A stretch of DNA of 64,000 nt. It comes from an uncultured Collinsella sp. GTDB taxonomy: Bacteria > Actinomycetota > Coriobacteriia > Coriobacteriales > Coriobacteriaceae. Where the stretch lies: contig USAJ01000004.1 in the NCBI GenBank assembly GCA_900552685.1, positions 1-64,000 on the forward strand. Direction: 5' to 3'. Under the pieces are notes generated by a model. It saw only the letters and a list, made by a program, of their open reading frames with translations, was not told the DNA's origin and made no database searches. The position numbers and the translations under genes are program-made. This document shows, piece after piece, positions 63,312 through 64,000 of this stretch. Each line of letters opens with the position of its first letter. Position 1 is the first letter of the stretch.

Positions 63312-63357
63312 CATGTCTGTCCCCAATGCGTGAAAGCACTCATGTAAGTCTGTCCCC
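63312..63357 (-). repeat. right flanking repeat of the RAYT gene
   Basis: Inverted copy of the left repeat. On the minus strand it starts GGGGACAGAC, contains the palindrome around GCTTTCAC and ends GGGGACAGACATG. It differs from the left copy at four positions. Confidence 0.85.
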
Positions 63358-63368
63358 AATGAGTGCAA

Positions 63369-63399
63369 AAAGGCGCCCTCCGTAGGGGAGGGCGCCTTT
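63369..63399 (-). terminator. terminator of rpmB
   Basis: A perfect 13-bp stem (63369-63381 with 63387-63399) is followed on the minus strand by five T, about 70 bases after the rpmB stop. Confidence 0.75.
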
Positions 63400-63467
63400 G
63401 GTAAGTTCTATGTGAACGCGAGGTCTTTGACCCGGAGAGTCCGAGGTACTTGTTGGTAAGACCTTAT

Positions 63468-63656
63468 TTAGGAGCGCGCAACCTTGCCAGACTTGAGGCA
63501 GGTGGAGCAAACGTTCATCTTGCGACGGTGACCATCGACGACGACGTAGACGCGCTGGATGTTGGGGCGGAACTTACGGTTGGTGACGCGGTGAGAGTGG
63601 CTGATGGAGCGACCGGCAACGGGGTGCTTACCGCAAACTTCGCAAACTTTGGACAT
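63468..63656 (-). CDS. rpmB: 50S ribosomal protein L28, zinc-binding form
   Basis: A 62-residue protein starting MSKVCEVCGKHPVAGRSISHSH. Cys5, Cys8, Cys50 and Cys53 form a complete zinc ribbon, so this is the zinc-containing form. ATG 63656 has GGAGGG upstream; an open stretch of 16 codons before it is not conserved. A TATAGT at 63711-63716 (minus strand) is a candidate -10 box. Confidence 0.96.
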   Translation of the reverse strand: MSKVCEVCGKHPVAGRSISHSHRVTNRKFRPNIQRVYVVVDGHRRKMNVCSTCLKSGKVARS

Positions 63657-64000
63657 AACTGACCCTCCTTGGGCGACAAACGAACATGTCGCGTTAACAA
63701 ACAAGCCTGAACTATAGCACAGAAGCAGCTCCCTGTGCGTAATCTACACAGAGATATTCCTCTTTTGGCGATAGTGCTCACGCCACGGCCCTGGACGTAG
63801 ATCCGATTTGCGTGCAGCAGAGGGGATTATGCCAGCTCGTGCGTGCGTTTTCAAGCTCGTCCCACAAATATATATAGGTTTATGGAGCATTGGGCTCCGT
63901 TTACGGATTGCTCTGTATTAATGCTCGCAATTAAGCTCGAGGTTGGCTACACTATCCCTTGACCATTAAAGGGGTACGAGATACCCACATGGAATTACAT
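63657..64000. other. intergenic right edge
   Basis: This stretch holds the rpmB ribosome binding site and -10 box and an AT-rich run near 63866. The end looks like the start region of a plus-strand gene: TACACT at 63948-63953, AAAGGGG at 63968-63974 and an ATG at 63989. Only four codons are visible, so no product can be named. Confidence 0.4.

Overview
The window reads as a chromosomal segment of a high-GC Gram-positive gut anaerobe of the Coriobacteriia, most like Collinsella. This is inferred from gene content and order, frequent TTG starts, a fermentative AdhE, PPDK with its regulator, and zinc-type L28; no database was searched. About 55 protein genes and one tRNA fill the window. Only two gaps exceed 300 bases: 62162-62494 and 63657-64000.

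Layout. (1) 168-1618, minus: a compact accessory cassette of visibly lower GC, made of a DUF4869-like protein and a P-loop NTPase with a TOPRIM-like second half. It has its own TATAAT promoter and terminator. (2) 1749-10195, minus: an aromatic amino acid supra-operon (aroF, tyrA, aroB, aroA, aroC, pheA, fused aroE-aroK, aroQ). It covers every step from PEP plus erythrose-4-phosphate to chorismate and the first branch enzymes to Phe and Tyr. It is preceded by a short leader with a terminator hairpin and a possible 20-codon leader peptide. (3) 10400-16477, plus: tRNA-Arg(CCG), a P-type cation ATPase with a long basic tail, a zinc-ribbon membrane protein, a cyclophilin and a TPR membrane protein. 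(4) 16593-26198: the elongasome operon mreB-mreC-mreD-mrdA-rodA, then a DUF697-like membrane protein and a radical SAM pair. (5) 26266-30298: rplU-rpmA-obg-nadD-yqeK-rsfS, with convergent dinB after it. (6) 31848-34338: rpsP-khpA-rimM-trmD-lepB. (7) 34398-41314: glyQ-glyS, the PPDK regulator and ppdK. (8) 41525-48147: rplS, rnhB, yraN-comM-dprA (competence and recombination), trmFO and a Xer recombinase. (9) 48367-58480: rpsB-tsf, then pyrH-frr-uppS-cdsA-dxr-rseP-ispG-proS, linking translation, lipid carrier and MEP isoprenoid synthesis. (10) 58659-62161, minus: an APH-like kinase and adhE. (11) 62321-63357: a RAYT-type Y1 transposase gene bracketed by two inverted 46-bp repeats. (12) rpmB, minus, and an intergenic right edge.

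Most of the window is housekeeping. The points that stand out are the DUF4869/NTPase cassette, the RAYT with its flanking repeats and a related hairpin 60 kb away inside the aro operon, the aro leader, an RseP-type protease with an inserted winged-helix-like segment, and a Xer gene with no conventional start codon at the expected place.
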